From positions 8,930,541-8,994,540 of the forward strand of contig OZ020256.1 in the NCBI GenBank assembly GCA_963971285.1: a stretch of 64,000 nt of DNA, in the 5' to 3' direction. The notes beneath the pieces were generated by a model that was not told where the DNA came from, made no database searches, and was given only the letters and a program-made list of their open reading frames with translations. The translations under genes and the position numbers were made by a program. Positions 10,208 through 21,846 of the stretch are shown here, in pieces (positions within the stretch are counted from its first letter, which is position 1; each line of letters begins with the position of its first letter). This DNA is from Astropecten irregularis (taxonomy: Eukaryota > Echinodermata > Asteroidea > Paxillosida > Astropectinidae).

Positions 10208-10722
10208 ATGGTAATGTGGGAACCCAGCACTGGGTCATTGAAGAAGCCGAGAGGAGACGACTTGCAGAGAAGAACAAAACCATTCACCTCCATGACCCCA
10301 TTAAAGTCCACACTGGCCCTATTCTTAGAAAAGACCTGGATGTAGAATCAGTTGTTGAGAAGAAAAGCCACAACTTAGAACAAGTGGCACCCATTAATAG
10401 TCACGTCAATAAACCAGTCATGTTTCAAGAATTGACAAAGTCAGGAGACCAAGACAATCAGCAACAAAATGCAGCACCACAGCAGTTGCTGAAACATGGA
10501 TTCCGTGAGGTAGCAGTCGATGTTCCAGTCAATTACCAAGCAGCTCCACGTAGGTTACGTGGTACAGAGAATGAAACTGAAAGAAAGAAGAAGATACAGA
10601 ATCGCCAGTCATTGCCAGATTTGGGAAATCATGTACCAGATGTGGTCAGGAATGAATCACACACTCCGCCACCACGTGGTTCTAATAGGAACAGTGCTGG
10701 TATTTCAGACAACTTCCTGCAA
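10208..10722 (+). CDS. LMO7/LIMCH1-like: LMO7/LIMCH1-like gene, linker exon between coiled coil and LIM
   Basis: A 515-bp exon with acceptor ttttacag and donor caa/GTAAGT (10723). It begins with two bases completing the Asp codon and ends in phase 0 (…SDNFLQ). It encodes a short helix (WVIEEAERRRLAEKNKTIHLHD), which in the LMO7/LIMCH1 family follows the coiled coil. A polar Pro/Ser/Asn linker then leads towards the LIM domain (NRQSLPDLGNHVPDVV; TPPPRGSNRNS). Exon sizes a + coiled coil + this one total 2,037 bp, exactly 679 codons, which supports all three boundaries. Confidence 0.8.
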
Positions 10723-10908
10723 GTAAGTTATAAAATCCATATTAAAGATAATTCTGTGTAAATTTAACACTCTTGTTGTTTAAATTTGCAAGCTGATTTG
10801 CAGTTGCAAACTCCACCACTCTCTCTCCAGCCTCATTTCCTGTGCCCACGCTGTACCACCCAGTACTTCTTCTTCCCCTCTGCTCCCTTCTCCTACATGC
10901 CCATTTAG

Positions 10909-11010
10909 GTCCACTATCAACCAACAGCGGCTCAGACTCCGGTATCTGCATCACCACACTCTCCAAACGGTCCCAGAATTCCCCATCACTATCCTCACAC
11001 CTGTCTGAGG
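10909..11010 (+). CDS. Possible extra exon of the LMO7/LIMCH1-like gene
   Basis: A long pyrimidine tract (cttcttcttcccctctgctcccttctcc) ends in catttag/GTCCAC, an excellent acceptor. The phase-0 frame that follows reads VHYQPTAAQTPVSASPHSPNGPRIPHHYPHT, a composition like the surrounding linker. The 3' limit is unclear: the only nearby donors are weak, and a MITE begins at 11019. It is phase-compatible with both the exon ending at 10722 and the LIM exon at 12560 only if its length is a multiple of three. It could be an alternative or decaying exon, or chance. Confidence 0.35.
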
Positions 11011-11018
11011 CGCATATA

Positions 11019-11461
11019 CAGGGTGTCACAAACAAAAAACACGCAACACTTGTGTCAAGAACTATTATATGAACATTAAACTGTTTATCACTTCAAGATT
11101 CATATATGTGATACAACTATGTCTTGGCTATCACCATGTAGAATGTTAGCAAAATTTGATTAAAATTGAGTGAAAAAACTAAGACTGAATTACCCAACCT
11201 CAAAACCCGATTTTCATCTTTCTTTTATTCACATTATGTGTGTTTTGACCACTATGCGCGATATCCTTGCAAATATGTTTTGAAGGAGTACTCTTTCAAT
11301 TTGTCATATTTTCATTAAATTCATCCCAAATATGCTAAAATTTCACATGGTGATAGCCAAGACATGGTTGTATCAAATATTTGAATCTCGAAGTGATAAA
11401 CAGTTTTATTTTAACATAATGAGTCCCGACACAATGTTGATTTTTTTTTTTGGACACCCTG
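11019..11461. mobile_element. Tc1/mariner-type MITE, TA target duplication
   Basis: The element starts CAGGGTGTC and ends GACACCCTG, with TA on each side (11017-18 and 11462-63). Longer inner inverted repeats are also visible: 'cactgtttatcacttc..gatac' / 'gtatc...gaagtgataaacag' and 'cttggctatcaccatgt' / 'catggtgatagccaag'. The inverted halves form a near-perfect 440-bp hairpin. No transposase reading frame. Confidence 0.85.
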
Positions 11462-11463
11462 TA

Positions 11464-12559
11464 TACTGACCATGTTCAAAACCATCCCATCCACATTTAC
11501 CCTCATCCATATGAGTATGCTTGATTGATTGATTGATTAGTTTATTTATTTATTTATTTATTATCTAACCAACAGCAGAGATCTGCCAATTACAGGCATC
11601 ATGAAAAATAAACTGAAAAATGCATTATTAATTCGACTCGATGTGAATCACAAAGGCTAAATTACTCAACTCAACTTGAGTCATTGTGAGCAAATGACTT
11701 GACTCTCTCATAGACTTGACTTGAGTTGAGTAAGGCTAATAAGAAATGAGTCCTCCTCCCCAAATAAGAAAATATATTGTGACAAATATTTAGACTTACA
11801 CGGTTACAGGTTTGTAACACACTGGCCATCTACTCAGCTCCCATTATATGATGCATGCAACAAACGTACACCATGTCACAGTATGGACTCCCTCCCACCA
11901 CCTTGTGGTTTTGTAGCATGTTAACCTCTTAGAGACTGGGGTAAATGTACATTGTACATTGTGCATAATATATGATACACACATTGTTTGAACAGTGTGC
12001 CCATTACATTCAGGTATGTGTAGTTGGATGGTTGAACACCTTTTGACAGCTTTTTGGTTTTATTAATTAAAACTTTCACACTATGGGGCCTGCACAGTGG
12101 GCCATAGAATACACTGTTACATAGAATATTGTGTGACATGTATGAAATTCTATGGCCCACAGTGGTGCAAAAGGGTTCAAAATTACTGTTTAGTGTTTCA
12201 TCATAGGTTATGACTTAATGTAAATTTAAAAAAACAAAACAAATTCCAGTCTGTCCAAACATTTGTGACTTGAATGGACTCGAGCTAAATAATTGACTGA
12301 CTCGACTCGACATTCTTGACCTAATAACTGGACTGGACTCGAGTCACTTCTTTAAAATGACTCAACTCGTGTCACTTCTTTAAAACACGACTCAACACGA
12401 CTCGAGTCACAAAAAACAGTGACTTGTTACAACTCTGACTGTTGATGCCTCAAACACATCACATGTTTCATGGACTCAGTTGTAGGTAGATGAAATCCTG
12501 AAACAAAGCCTTTTATCATGTAACCCGTCTCAAAATTTCTTTTTTACATTCCTAAGCAG
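11464..12559 (+). other. Intron with 'ACTCGAGTC' low-complexity block
   Basis: Intron before the first LIM exon. From 11630 to 12425 the DNA is punctuated by 'gactcgagtc', 'cgactcgac' and 'actcaactcaacttgagtc' words at both ends, with reverse-complement arrangement, suggesting an old palindromic repeat. A TTGA/TTTA microsatellite lies at about 11520-11560. No coding sequence supported. Confidence 0.5.
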
Positions 12560-12736
12560 TTACAGCAAGGTCTTCAAAGTCGCACCTCTGCCTTCCAGCA
12601 GCCTAGCAAAAACCCAGCATCAGGTCGCTCAGTCAGTGGCAAAGTCACATGTAGCAACTGTGCCAAATCCCTTGGTCGGGGAGCAGCTATGATAATTGAA
12701 TCCCTTGGGCTACATTTCCACATTGAGTGCTTCCGG
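12560..12736 (+). CDS. LMO7/LIMCH1-like: LMO7/LIMCH1-like gene, first LIM exon
   Basis: Acceptor cctaagcag (to 12559); donor cgg/GTGGGT (12737), phase 0 at both ends, 59 codons. It encodes a Gln/Ser linker followed by the first zinc-binding half of a LIM domain: CSNC, then [22 protein letters not shown]. The segment [11 protein letters not shown] is characteristic of the LIM domain of LMO7 and LIMCH1. The next exon supplies C-x2-C and so on, so the intron falls between zinc ligands 4 and 5. Confidence 0.88.
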
Positions 12737-12761
12737 GTGGGTAATTGTTAAAATCATCATT

Positions 12762-13380
12762 TAAAGGGAATATCATACTTTAATTTTTGTCAAAGAAATA
12801 CAGATTTATGGTCAAAAATATCAAGGATGATACAGTAATCTGTGAACATTTCAGTTCCATATAGCGGCCACTTTTTAAAACGATATTCAGATGAATTAAA
12901 CATAGTATAAATTCACTGCGAAGACTAAAAAAACAAAAGGAACATGTAATATTTCTATACAATAAACCTAAATGACATTCAACCTCAAAATTTTGGGGGG
13001 GATGATAATACACGCCATCCCCCCCACCTCAAATATTAGGGGGGGGGGGGGATATATCTCCCCCATCCCCCCCCCGGGATCGACACCCATGCTGGCTTTG
13101 ATGATGGTTTGTCATTCAACAATCCCTTATTAACTCTTCAAAATTGTGACTCTTGTATTGTGATATGGCAACTTTTCCCCATCTTCTGCATTTTATAATA
13201 CATGTACATGTATTGTGTATTTTTGGTATTTTGGTTACTTGTATTAATCTTTCATATCTTTATATTTCATATCAGCCTATACTTTGGTGGCAGTATAAAA
13301 GTGAGAATTGTCCAGACAAAATACCTGGCTTTGAATTTCTTTTAATAAATTGTTTAACATGTTATACATTGTGAATGCTC
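12762..13380 (+). other. Intron sequence with a partial TTAA-MITE and G/C homopolymer block
   Basis: Starts with a left-end relic of the TTAA family (TTTAAAGGGAATATCATAC..., 12762-12890). At 12995-13095 there are runs of C and G ('ccatccccccc', 'attaggggggg', a run of about 12 G) arranged as an imperfect hairpin, a common end structure of degraded MITEs. No coding evidence. Confidence 0.5.
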
Positions 13381-13384
13381 TTAA

Positions 13385-13731
13385 AGGTATGATACATAAT
13401 TGGTAAAGGTCACAGAACAGCACACATTCTTTGTCTAATTCAACATGTACATGAAATAACACACCTATGAAAATTTGAACTCAATTGGACATCGAGTCAC
13501 AATAAAATAGCGAAAACCCGACTCAATTCTTCTTATGAAACATGAAGAATGGTTTTGATCTTACCCGAGATCAAAACTGTTTTTGGTCGTTGTTTTACTA
13601 ATTTCTGGATAAATATACAATTTCAAGCAGAAATATTTTAACTGTATGTTTCTACCAGCACCATCTTCATATCCTAAAAGTTATCTGTAAACATTTCTGT
13701 TTGGCTCTGTTACCAACCCTGTACTGTACCT
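13385..13731. mobile_element. TTAA-flanked MITE, copy A
   Basis: Flanked by TTAA on both sides (13381-84, 13732-35). The ends are AGGTATGATACATAATTGG and (read inward) AGGTACAGTACAGGGTTGG. It shares the inner words 'gtaaaggtcacagaacag', 'ctggataaatatacaatttc' and 'gtatgtttctacca' with the copies at 15562, 24741, 47031 and 50530. TTAA duplications are typical of piggyBac-type transposition; the family is non-coding here. Confidence 0.75.
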
Positions 13732-13784
13732 TTAAAAGCTAACCCAAATGTTTGAGGTATTGTGAAAAACAAGTATTTTCTTAA

Positions 13785-14141
13785 AGGTAATATCATACTT
13801 TGGTTTTTATCAAAGAAATACAGATTCATGGGCAAAAATATCAAGACAGATACAGTTACAGTCATCTGTGAAAATGTCAGTTCCATACGGTGCCCACTTT
13901 TTGAGAAAACAGTGAAAAACAGCCACAGTATTTCTGAAGTTTTTCTCTTTTATTTTTGATCTTTTAAAAGATCAAAAAGATTTTTGGTCGTTGTTTTACT
14001 AATTTCTGGATAAATGAACCTTTTCAGGCGGTAACATTTTAACAGTTTTGTTTCTACCACCACCATCTTCATACCCTGTAAGTTATACGTAAATCTGTGA
14101 ACATTTCTGTTTGAGTGTCTTACCAAAGTATGATACTACCT
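13785..14141. mobile_element. TTAA-flanked MITE, copy B (best-preserved ends)
   Basis: TTAA at 13781-84 and 14142-45. The left end AGGTAATATCATACTTTGGT and the right end (inward) AGGTAGTATCATACTTTGGT match at 19 of 20 bases. The body is non-coding and related to copy A. Confidence 0.88.
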
Positions 14142-14363
14142 TTAACATGATTTTGTTTTTCAAAATTTATCTTGGAAATCCATCTTGACAAGAGAAAATT
14201 AAAGATCGCCTTAGGGGAAAAGGGCAGCTCAAAATTGGTTTTTGAATGGTTGCTAATGCTTAAGTAAATATTTTTTTAATAAAATTGCTCTGTTGATTTG
14301 TCTTGTGCTGGTTAAAATTATTTTGATTATTTCTCAATTTTCTTGGATGTCTACCCCACACAG

Positions 14364-14466
14364 TGCTGTGTCTGTAACATCCAACTTGGTAACGGAACCC
14401 AAGGCACAGATGTACGAATACGGGCCTCCAGACTCCACTGCCAAAACTGCTATAGCAATGATGCAG
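14364..14466 (+). CDS. LMO7/LIMCH1-like: LMO7/LIMCH1-like gene, second LIM exon
   Basis: Acceptor ctaccccacacag (to 14363); probable donor gcag/GTAATA (14467). In phase 0 it reads CCVCNIQLGNGTQGTDVRI, then ...LHCQNCYSNDA. Joined to the previous exon this gives C-x2-C-x17-H-x2-C-x2-C-x2-C-x(about 19)-C-x2-C, a complete LIM zinc-binding set. In relatives the protein ends about ten residues after this point, so one short terminal exon is expected. Reading straight through also reaches a stop after 14 codons, so this could itself be the last exon. The terminal exon could not be placed. Confidence 0.85.
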
Positions 14467-16250
14467 GTAATACCTCATTTATGTCTCACAATTGTTCTGT
14501 CTGATTCTCAAATACTGTAAACAAAAATAGTAATTCTCCACTGTGAACTGCTGATCAACAGAATGTTGAGTCTGGAATTTCAATGTTATACAGGAACTTT
14601 TTTCTTGTTTGTACTTAGGCCTACCGATTTGAATCCTTGCTTGCAGTCACCCCTCCCCTCCCCCCCCCCCCCAAAAAAAAAAGTAAAAAAAATAATAAAA
14701 TAAGAAAATATGGAGATACAATAAATGACAAAACTATAAGATTAAAGATAACACTTTTTCTTTATAGGATAAAAATACAATATCCATGGGATGTTAAAAT
14801 GTGACTTATAAATGAGACCATGAATGATGTCATAAGACAATTTTTCAGTAAAACAACATAAGAATCAGACAAATCAAGAAATTGAGACTTGAAGAACCAC
14901 TGTGTAAAACAAAAAACTTGACTGCATTTTGCCTACCAGATTTGTTTCTTTCAATTTGCAATTTGTTGAGAATAATTTTTGATATTAAACAAGCTGCCAT
15001 TCTGAAAAAATTTTGATATGGAGTGGCACAGTGACATTTTTTGATTTCTTGCTCCATTGTTAAAAGTTGGCTTTTTGATGTTTTGCAGGATTTGAGTTTA
15101 CAGAAGTCTGATTTGGAGGAGATGACGTGAACACATCTAAGAGACTTCACATCAATTGGCAGATATTGGCTTGTCTGTTGGTTTCCCATTATCAAAATCA
15201 TTACAAATAACAAAAAGGACTCAATTCTTCCGAAAAAAAATGCAATTTTATAATGTATCATAATGTGATTGCCTTGCATTACTTTCACGTAGAACACGTT
15301 TTGTAAAAAAGTGAAAATGTTAAGGAATACTGATGCTGAATTTTCATCCTGCAAAAATGCAGCTTTTCATTTACATTTGATACTACCAATAAGTTACGAT
15401 TGGCTTTGAAGCCGTGTCAATAGTACATTAAATGGACTTGTATCACAAGAACATTAAGTGCTACATAGTACACCTTGAAAGGTAATGCATCTTGTATATA
15501 CAACAAGATTAATAGACCAATCTCTTTCTAATAGGTCTAATGTTATTGTCACCTAAAATGGCAAAGGGCATGTACAGCATTGGTAAAGGTGACAGAGCAG
15601 CTGCAGGCTGCTCATTATTTGATTTGTCATGGAATAAAAATGATGAAAACAAAGAAACTGCAATGCCAAAATGTGTGGGATTAACTCTCTCATTTTTTAT
15701 ACTGCCAAGATAAAAAATGAGGTTTACTCTCTTTTGGATCATTTCAGGCAGAAATATTTTCACAGTATGTTTCTACCATTGCCGTCTTTATACCCTGTTT
15801 TGGTTTGTCATCAATGTTGTACATGCCCTTAACTGGATAGATTCCGCTATTATTTAATTTGTGTGTATTTTTGAATATATACAAAGCTTATATAGGTTTT
15901 TCCGGTCATTTTTGGCAAATGGGTGGACAATTTAAATCCTGCATCATTCCATTTTGCATGTACATGTGTTGTTACTGCAAGGCACCTCAAAATAGTCATT
16001 CGATTTCACTTCATGTGCAAGAAATTTTCACAAGCGTGAGGCGTTTAAAAAGAACCGCTTTTCAATTTAAAATTCCATTCGATCAGCATTCAAATTCACA
16101 AGTTCGCAATTAAATATAGTAATTTGAATTTGTTTGGAGGCAGGCATTTCTGCGAATTGTTTATTGACTTTTCTGCAGAAGCGAAAAGCTTTTATTTTTG
16201 GCTTGTTTGCGTAACCGAAAAGCCTTTGCTTTTGTTCTGTTATTTGTTTT
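14467..16250. other. Downstream of the LIM exons; no gene, one MITE relic
   Basis: AT-rich, with a C/A homopolymer tract at 14650-14690. A relic of the TTAA family with ends AAGGGCATGTACAgCATTGG (15563) and (inward) AAGGGCATGTACAACATTGA, flanked on the right by TTAA, occupies about 15563-15828. The terminal exon and 3' UTR of the LIM gene should lie here or beyond, but I cannot place them. Confidence 0.45.
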
Positions 16251-17295
16251 TCTTCCTCCTCTTCTTCATGTCGCCAAAATTCCCATAGACAAAGCACAGG
16301 GGCATTGTAGACCCCACTTTGGTCACTTTTAAACAGCCGATCTTGGTCTGAAGGAAGTCCATATAGCGTAGTTGTCTCCCAAACCTTTTGTCATCATGAC
16401 GTTATTATGTGTCTTGTGACAACGCTTTAAAGGGGCAAACTTCACACATCAATTATAAACAAACCCTTGGTCCAATTGAGTTAAAACTTGATATGTATCC
16501 AAGTCAGGAAGTGTTATATTGACAAATTCCAATGACGTCATCGTTGGTCATGTGACAGCACCTTAAAGGGGCAAACTTCACATGCCAATTTATAACAAAC
16601 TCTATGTCCAATTGGGTTGAAATTTGGTATGCATCTAGGTCCCGAAGTGTTATATTGAAAAATTGCAATGACTTCATCATGACGTCATTGTGTGTCACGT
16701 GACAGCGCCTTAATGGGGCAAACTTCACATGCCACATTTTGAACGCATGAGGGCGCTGTTAGGTGTACAACTTTATTTACTTCCGGGGGTATACGGTCCG
16801 GTAAATTGTCAATTGAGCAGAGGTCATTTACAGACAATTTTGTCTTTTGGGATACGATAGAAGTGTATATTTTTACTACGACATGTACGAGTTGTATTCT
16901 GACACAGCGGTACACAAGAACAAGGCATTGTCAAATGACCCCCGGAAGTAATCCGAAGCACCCTCAAGCATTCAAAAATACAGCGCATTAAGACCAAACT
17001 CTCTAGATCCAATTGAGTTTAAATTTGGTATGCATCTAAGTCCCAAAATGTTATATTAAAAAATTGCAATTGCGGCATCATGACGTCATCATGCGTCACG
17101 TGACAGCGCCTTAAAGGGGCAAACTTTACTTGCTAATTAAGAACAAGAACAAAAACCTTCTTACTTAAAAGCGGTAAGAACTAGTATAAGAAATAAGATT
17201 AAGTAGCATCATATAAATATTTAGTTGAGAAGCAGTTTATGTCATAGGCGGAAAAGCCTATGAAATGCTGTTTCCATCAGCCATAAATGTCTAGT
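16251..17295 (+). mobile_element. Helitron-like unit 4
   Basis: The leader is 'cctcctcttcttcatg...cccatagac..agcacagg', like units 2 and 3. The body has three diverged direct repeats of about 125-200 bp, each with 'gacgtcat' + 'gtgtc..gtgacagcgccttaaaggggcaaacttcacatgcc' words, at about 16390, 16530, 16680 and 17070. It ends with a hairpin (GCTG...CAGC, 17267-17281) and CTAGT (17291-95). Between two of the repeats (16740-16985) lies inserted DNA with its own inverted ends, 'acttccgggggt' / 'acccccggaagt'. Confidence 0.55.
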
Positions 17296-17912
17296 TTTTT
17301 CTTTATTTTTGTCCATTTTGATTTCCCACAGACTTTGTACAGGGGCATTCTCCATCCCAGTTTAGTCACTTAGGGTTGATCTTAATGTAACTTGGTCCAA
17401 ATAAAGTCCCTATAGCGTAGATGTATGCTGAAACTATACGTCATCATTAAGTGGCAAACTGCACACATCAGTTATGAAGGAACCCTGAGTCCGATTGGGT
17501 TGAAACTATGTATCTAAGTAGGGAAGTTTTGTATCGAAAAATTGCAATGACGTAATCATGTTGTCATCAGGTGTCAAATTTTAAGCAATTTTAATTTAAG
17601 AATTGCTTTTTCCACCAAATGTTAATGTTAGGGAAGGTCTCTCTATGTGGCGCATTGCTTGACCTTTGTGACCTCTACTTCCGGTCAAACAGGAAGTACC
17701 TCCTCATTTAAAAGTGGTAAGAGCTACGATCATGATTCTTTCGCCAAATGTGAATGATAGGGAAGGTTTTCTTTTTTGACACATTTTGGTTGACCTCTGT
17801 GACATCTACTTACAACTGGAAGTAGCATCGTATATTAATAAGTTGAGAAGCAATTTGCATCATATGCCGAAAAGCCTTTATGTGCTGTTTACAACAGCCA
17901 TAAATGTCTAGT
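17296..17912 (+). mobile_element. Helitron-like unit 5
   Basis: Starts immediately after the CTAGT of unit 4 (head-to-tail) with the T/C leader and 'cccacagactttgtacagggg'. It contains one copy of the 129-bp repeat seen as an array in unit 2 (17620-17760, plus a partial second copy). It ends with a perfect hairpin GCTGTT-TAC-AACAGC (17884-17898) and CTAGT (17908-12). This is the shortest and cleanest example of the family in the window. Confidence 0.6.
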
Positions 17913-18168
17913 TTCTAATTATGGTTGTACCGCAATACTAAAAAGATGATAAAAATGGTTCACTACTTGAATGGAAATTACTTTTGTGATGTCACCTGGC
18001 AACGATTGTTTGTAATTGAAAATTCCTTGAAAAAATTGCAGCATATGGTAGCTATACAAGGGTATGTCCAATGTTGACGGCTGATTGATGCATTCAAATG
18101 ATTTAGATTACATTGCGCTTGATTGTCACTATTTGAGATCTGGACAATAGCATTGCCGTTTTATTTTG

Positions 18169-18375
18169 AATACACGGGTTTACACTTCTAAAAAAGCGCA
18201 TGCGTGGTAGTGCCTCGTTTCGAAGTCGCGATCAAAACCGCCGAAGTGTAAACCCGTGTATTGTCTTCGACAATGGACGGGCTTACACTTCGGAAAGTGC
18301 GCATGAGTGGAAGTGCCTCGTTTTGAAGTTGCGATGAAAATCTAAGATGGCTGCCATGGTGTAAACCCGTGTATT
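18169..18375. mobile_element. Double-hairpin MITE with 'AATACACGGGTTTACAC' ends
   Basis: aatacacgggtttacact (18169) is inverted at agtgtaaacccgtgtatt (18245-62), and again, more distantly, at ggtgtaaacccgtgtatt (18358-75). Between them, 'acttctaaaaaagcgcatgcgtgg..agtgcctcgtttcgaagt' and 'acttcggaaagtgcgcatgagtgg..agtgcctcgttttgaagt' are two versions of one 65-bp core. The structure is a tandem duplication inside a terminal inverted repeat. Non-coding. Confidence 0.7.
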
Positions 18376-18705
18376 ATAGATATATGGGTGGTTTTATACT
18401 GGGAAGTAAAATTGTGTGTGTAGTATGCTGTTTGTTAAAGTATGAATGTTAATGATTTATTTTAGATTAATCTTAAAACATCTTCTCTTTTCTTTTTACA
18501 TCAAACTTAAATGTAAAGAATCAAAAAAGATTGTTAATTTTCTGTGTGAAAGCTTGCTGTTTGTTAAGTTATTAATACCAATATTCAATACATTTCCCTT
18601 TGAAATGCTTTTTTTTTTAGAACAATCTAAATGCATTCCTAGCTAATTTCAGATTTAGCAATAAAAATTAAACTCAAGGAAAAAGCAGAAGTCTACTGCA
18701 TTCAA

Positions 18706-18870
18706 CCTACCCCAGGACAGTTACTACGATATGCAAATTCCCCTACGCCTATTTGCTACTTCACTGAAAAGACTTGATCAACCATGGTGCACCCTGACCT
18801 CCCACAATGCGTAGCGCCATAGCCGCCATGATCGTCCTTCTTTCGAAGAACTTTTCAACTTCCGTTTGTC
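18706..18870 (+). repeat. DIRS left inverted terminal repeat
   Basis: Pairs with 21640-21815 in inverted orientation: 'cctacccca', 'atttgctacttcactgaaaa', 'gacttgatcaacc', 'tggtgcaccctgacctccca' and 'catgatcgtccttct' all recur as reverse complements. The right copy has a 16-bp internal duplication of the 'tggcggtacgcattg' word not present on the left. Confidence 0.85.
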
Positions 18871-20419
18871 CGCTACATCTTTAAGCTGTTTGGACTTGAT
18901 CACTTCTTCGTAGATATAACTTTTATCTTGATTATCCATTACCAATCAATTTTTGAACAGAATCTTTCTGTGCATTTCTTTGGTATTTTTCTCTCTTTTT
19001 CTGTGCATCCTACAGGTACTCTATCTCCCAAGGAGATGCGGGGCGTACACAGCCGGCTCTTTTATGTGTGGTGTTTATGACCCGACGAAAAGGCCTAACA
19101 CAAGTGGGGGATGGATGAGTGTATGTTTTGTCCCCTCATTCCAAGCTTGCTGGTACTACTACCAGGCAGACCTGGAACCTGGGCGGTTAGACACTAGGCA
19201 TGCCTCAATGGCTACACGTCTAATCAACCTGAAGAGGCCTACGGCCGGGGGTAAAGCTCGATACCATGGTCGCTACCAGAGTGGTGGGAGAAAGCTCATT
19301 ACCAGAGGTGATGAAGGATACCGACTGAATGTCTGGTCGGCCTGGGCGTAACATGCCCCTTTTTACAGGCTCTTTGTTATGTCCCGTTGAGGCGTTGATT
19401 CGGCTGGGAATATCGGGCCTACCATGTCGAACAACAAGCCTCAGACGTTACTTGGTAAGAGCAATGTTAAATTGCGATACTGTATATGAACGCTGAATGT
19501 ACATCGTCATCACCTCTGCCACCGCTCCGCTCAAGCGTACTCAATTGCGGACGTTGGAGAGATGTACAGAGGATCGGGCAACCAATGAGCGCCGTGACTA
19601 CCCCAAGCATTTTCTGCTCTACTTGAGCGAGAAAGGATGGAGAGTCCCATACATGGCTGAACCTAAGCGAGTGTTAGAAAGACCCAAACAAAATATTGGG
19701 TCTTCTAGCCCCCCCCCCAAAAAAAAAATAATGGCTCTTCTATCCCCCCAAAAATATTGGCTCTAGAACCGCGCCTAGGTAGGAAGGCCTACCGTACCGA
19801 AGAAGGCTGTTGTCATGAGGGGGGTAGGGGTTGTGATACACCCCAACCACCACCCAGCCAATGGAACATGATTGCAGATGTCAGGGGGACGCCCTTCCAT
19901 GTCTGCTTGACCTGGTCGTAGAGAGCGGAAAGCTGCTGGTGTTCATACATAGCGAGACTGCTCAACAGCCCGTTCATCACTAGTCCCGCTGTCATAAACC
20001 ATCAATACAGGGATCGGTGACCCATCCCTCAGGTTAGGAGAGGTGACCTCTGGCTTCAGCCGATGACGCAAAGGCGGGGACACATCTTCTTCTGCCATCC
20101 GGATACAGCGATAGATAATTCTGCTGTTCAGCAATATGTCACTTATCATGTCAGTACAATGTAAGCACACTCCAGCGGACACATTCCATGTGCTTGTCTT
20201 TACACCAGCCACATTGTCAAGCACTGTTTATACTCAAAAAGCCAGGATTTTTGACCGAGAGAATACCTTCTTACCTAATACAGCTCTAACCGCCCAATGG
20301 CCACGCCAGCCCGAACAATACTCTCGGGCTCGGCCCTCTTCTGCCTGCGGTCTACTTGTTCAAGTAGAGTTGTTCAAGGGAAAACGAACATAAGTCCGCT
20401 CCGACGACTCAACACCCAA

Positions 20420-20720
20420 GGAGCCATGTGCTTTGCACATGTGCTTTGGCACAGCTTTGCATCATGGCTTGGCAAATCCTATACAGTGGACCAAGGACAA
20501 CAGGGTCCACCTACAAGCCATCCACATTGTCGGTCAGGACAACGTGACGGCCGACGCACTCTCCAGAGGGTCGATTAAGCCGACGGAATGGACTCTCCAC
20601 TCAGGTGTCGCTAGGACGCTCTTTCTCCGACTAGAGAGCCCCACGTCGACCTGTTTGCGTCAACCGACAATGCCAAACTACTGACGTTCTGCACCAGGTA
20701 CCCTCACCCTCGTGTCTGGG
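20420..20720 (+). pseudogene. DIRS RNase H C-terminal remnant
   Basis: Frames here read LQAIHIVGQDNVTADALSRG, then PTEWTLHSGVARTLF and, in a shifted frame, SPHVDLFASTDNAKLLTF. The pattern H(I/L)-x-G-x-x-N-x-x-A-D-x-L-S-R, followed by a 'TEW.L' segment, is the conserved RNase H end of DIRS and related reverse transcriptases. The frame changes at least once (about 20640). Not functional. Confidence 0.75.
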
Positions 20721-20979
20721 CGACAGATGCCCTACAGATCAGCTGGAAGGCCTTCCTGGCCCTCCCCCGACCTCCCCGACACCGCACGTCCTCCACAAGC
20801 GGAAACAGAAATAATGCCACATACTGGTGATCACCCTGTTGTGGAGATCAAATCTAGAGATGTTCTGATCATACTGCCCGACAGACTGGACATCTTCCAC
20901 TAGCCAAGGTCAGTCATGGCCGCATGGGGACGACGCTTGTCAACCCGGAAGATATACCATAGCAGACTGCACCTTTTTG

Positions 20980-21360
20980 CTTTGTAGTCCGACGACCATG
21001 CATTTTGTCCAACCGATGCTCCTGTAACAGCGGGAGCGAATTTCCTCATGCACTTCTTCCATACCGGTTTCGACAATCCGCAACTACAGATCTGCTCGGG
21101 CTGCCATACTTGAGGCCCAGACTGGTCATCTAAATCAAACCCAACTATACGTCAAGGCCCACAATGTTAAAGCGTTCTCCGCATCCTGGTTCTTCTTCAT
21201 GGGAGTTCCGATTTCGGACATTTGCAAGGCAGCATGCTGGAAGTTCCCCTCCGCTTTCACCTCCTGCTACCTGAGGGATGTCCTGCGTAGACACTCAACA
21301 CACGGCAGAGAGGTCCTGGCCCCAACGACTTGGAAGCCAGGAGACCCTCAGCCAAACTGA
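20980..21360 (+). pseudogene. DIRS tyrosine recombinase remnant
   Basis: The first part resembles the SAM-like core-binding domain (a hydrophobic helix, then STIRNYRSA in the better copy at 35160; here broken by frameshifts). The second part (21150-21350) reads AHNVKAFSASWFFFMGVPISDICKAACWKFPSAFTSCYLRDVL. That corresponds to the C-terminal box of YR recombinases, with H-x-x-[RK] and the terminal tyrosine in S-x-Y-L-R-D-V. The middle of the catalytic domain is deleted, so the enzyme is inactive. Confidence 0.75.
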
Positions 21361-21556
21361 CACCTGGGTCCGACTCGCACGGAGCCCCAACCAGGGTACA
21401 GTTCATGAGGGGTAATGTTCATGTATGATTGTACATGTTTTCTTTTACCTCCACTACGCTAACCTGGCTCATATCCACCTTCTACCTGACACTCCTCATA
21501 GCCAACCTGCCACCGAAATCCGGTGCCATTCTGCATCTGGGGTAGGTTGAATGCAG

Positions 21557-21846
21557 TAGACTCTCCCCACCTGTTGTGGGTTGGGTCTACTAGTTCATAC
21601 CTAGCCCAGACGGTTACGTCCTGCCTGTCCTCCCCACTCTTGGCCTTGAGCTGTTTGACTTCGAAAAGAAGGACGATCATGGTGGCTATGGTGGTACGCA
21701 TTGCTATGGCGGTACGCATTGTGGGAGGTCAGGGTGCACCACGGTTGATCAAGTCTTTTCAGTGAAGTAGCAAATAGGTGCAGGGGAATTTTGCATATCT
21801 GGGGTAGGTATGAACTAGTAGACCCAACCCACACCAGGTGGGGAGA
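21557..21846. repeat. Internal hairpin at the DIRS right end
   Basis: 'tctccccacctg.tgtgggttgggtctactagttcatacct' at 21560-21605 is repeated inverted at 21797-21845. It encloses the right terminal repeat in a loop of about 190 bases. A similar secondary inverted repeat is not evident at the left end, giving an asymmetric terminus. Confidence 0.7.

Noticed and set aside
14845-15354. Minus-strand 169-codon frame
   Set aside because: AT-rich composition (Phe, Ile, Lys, Asn), no domain-like pattern and no splice or promoter context. I could not support it as a gene.
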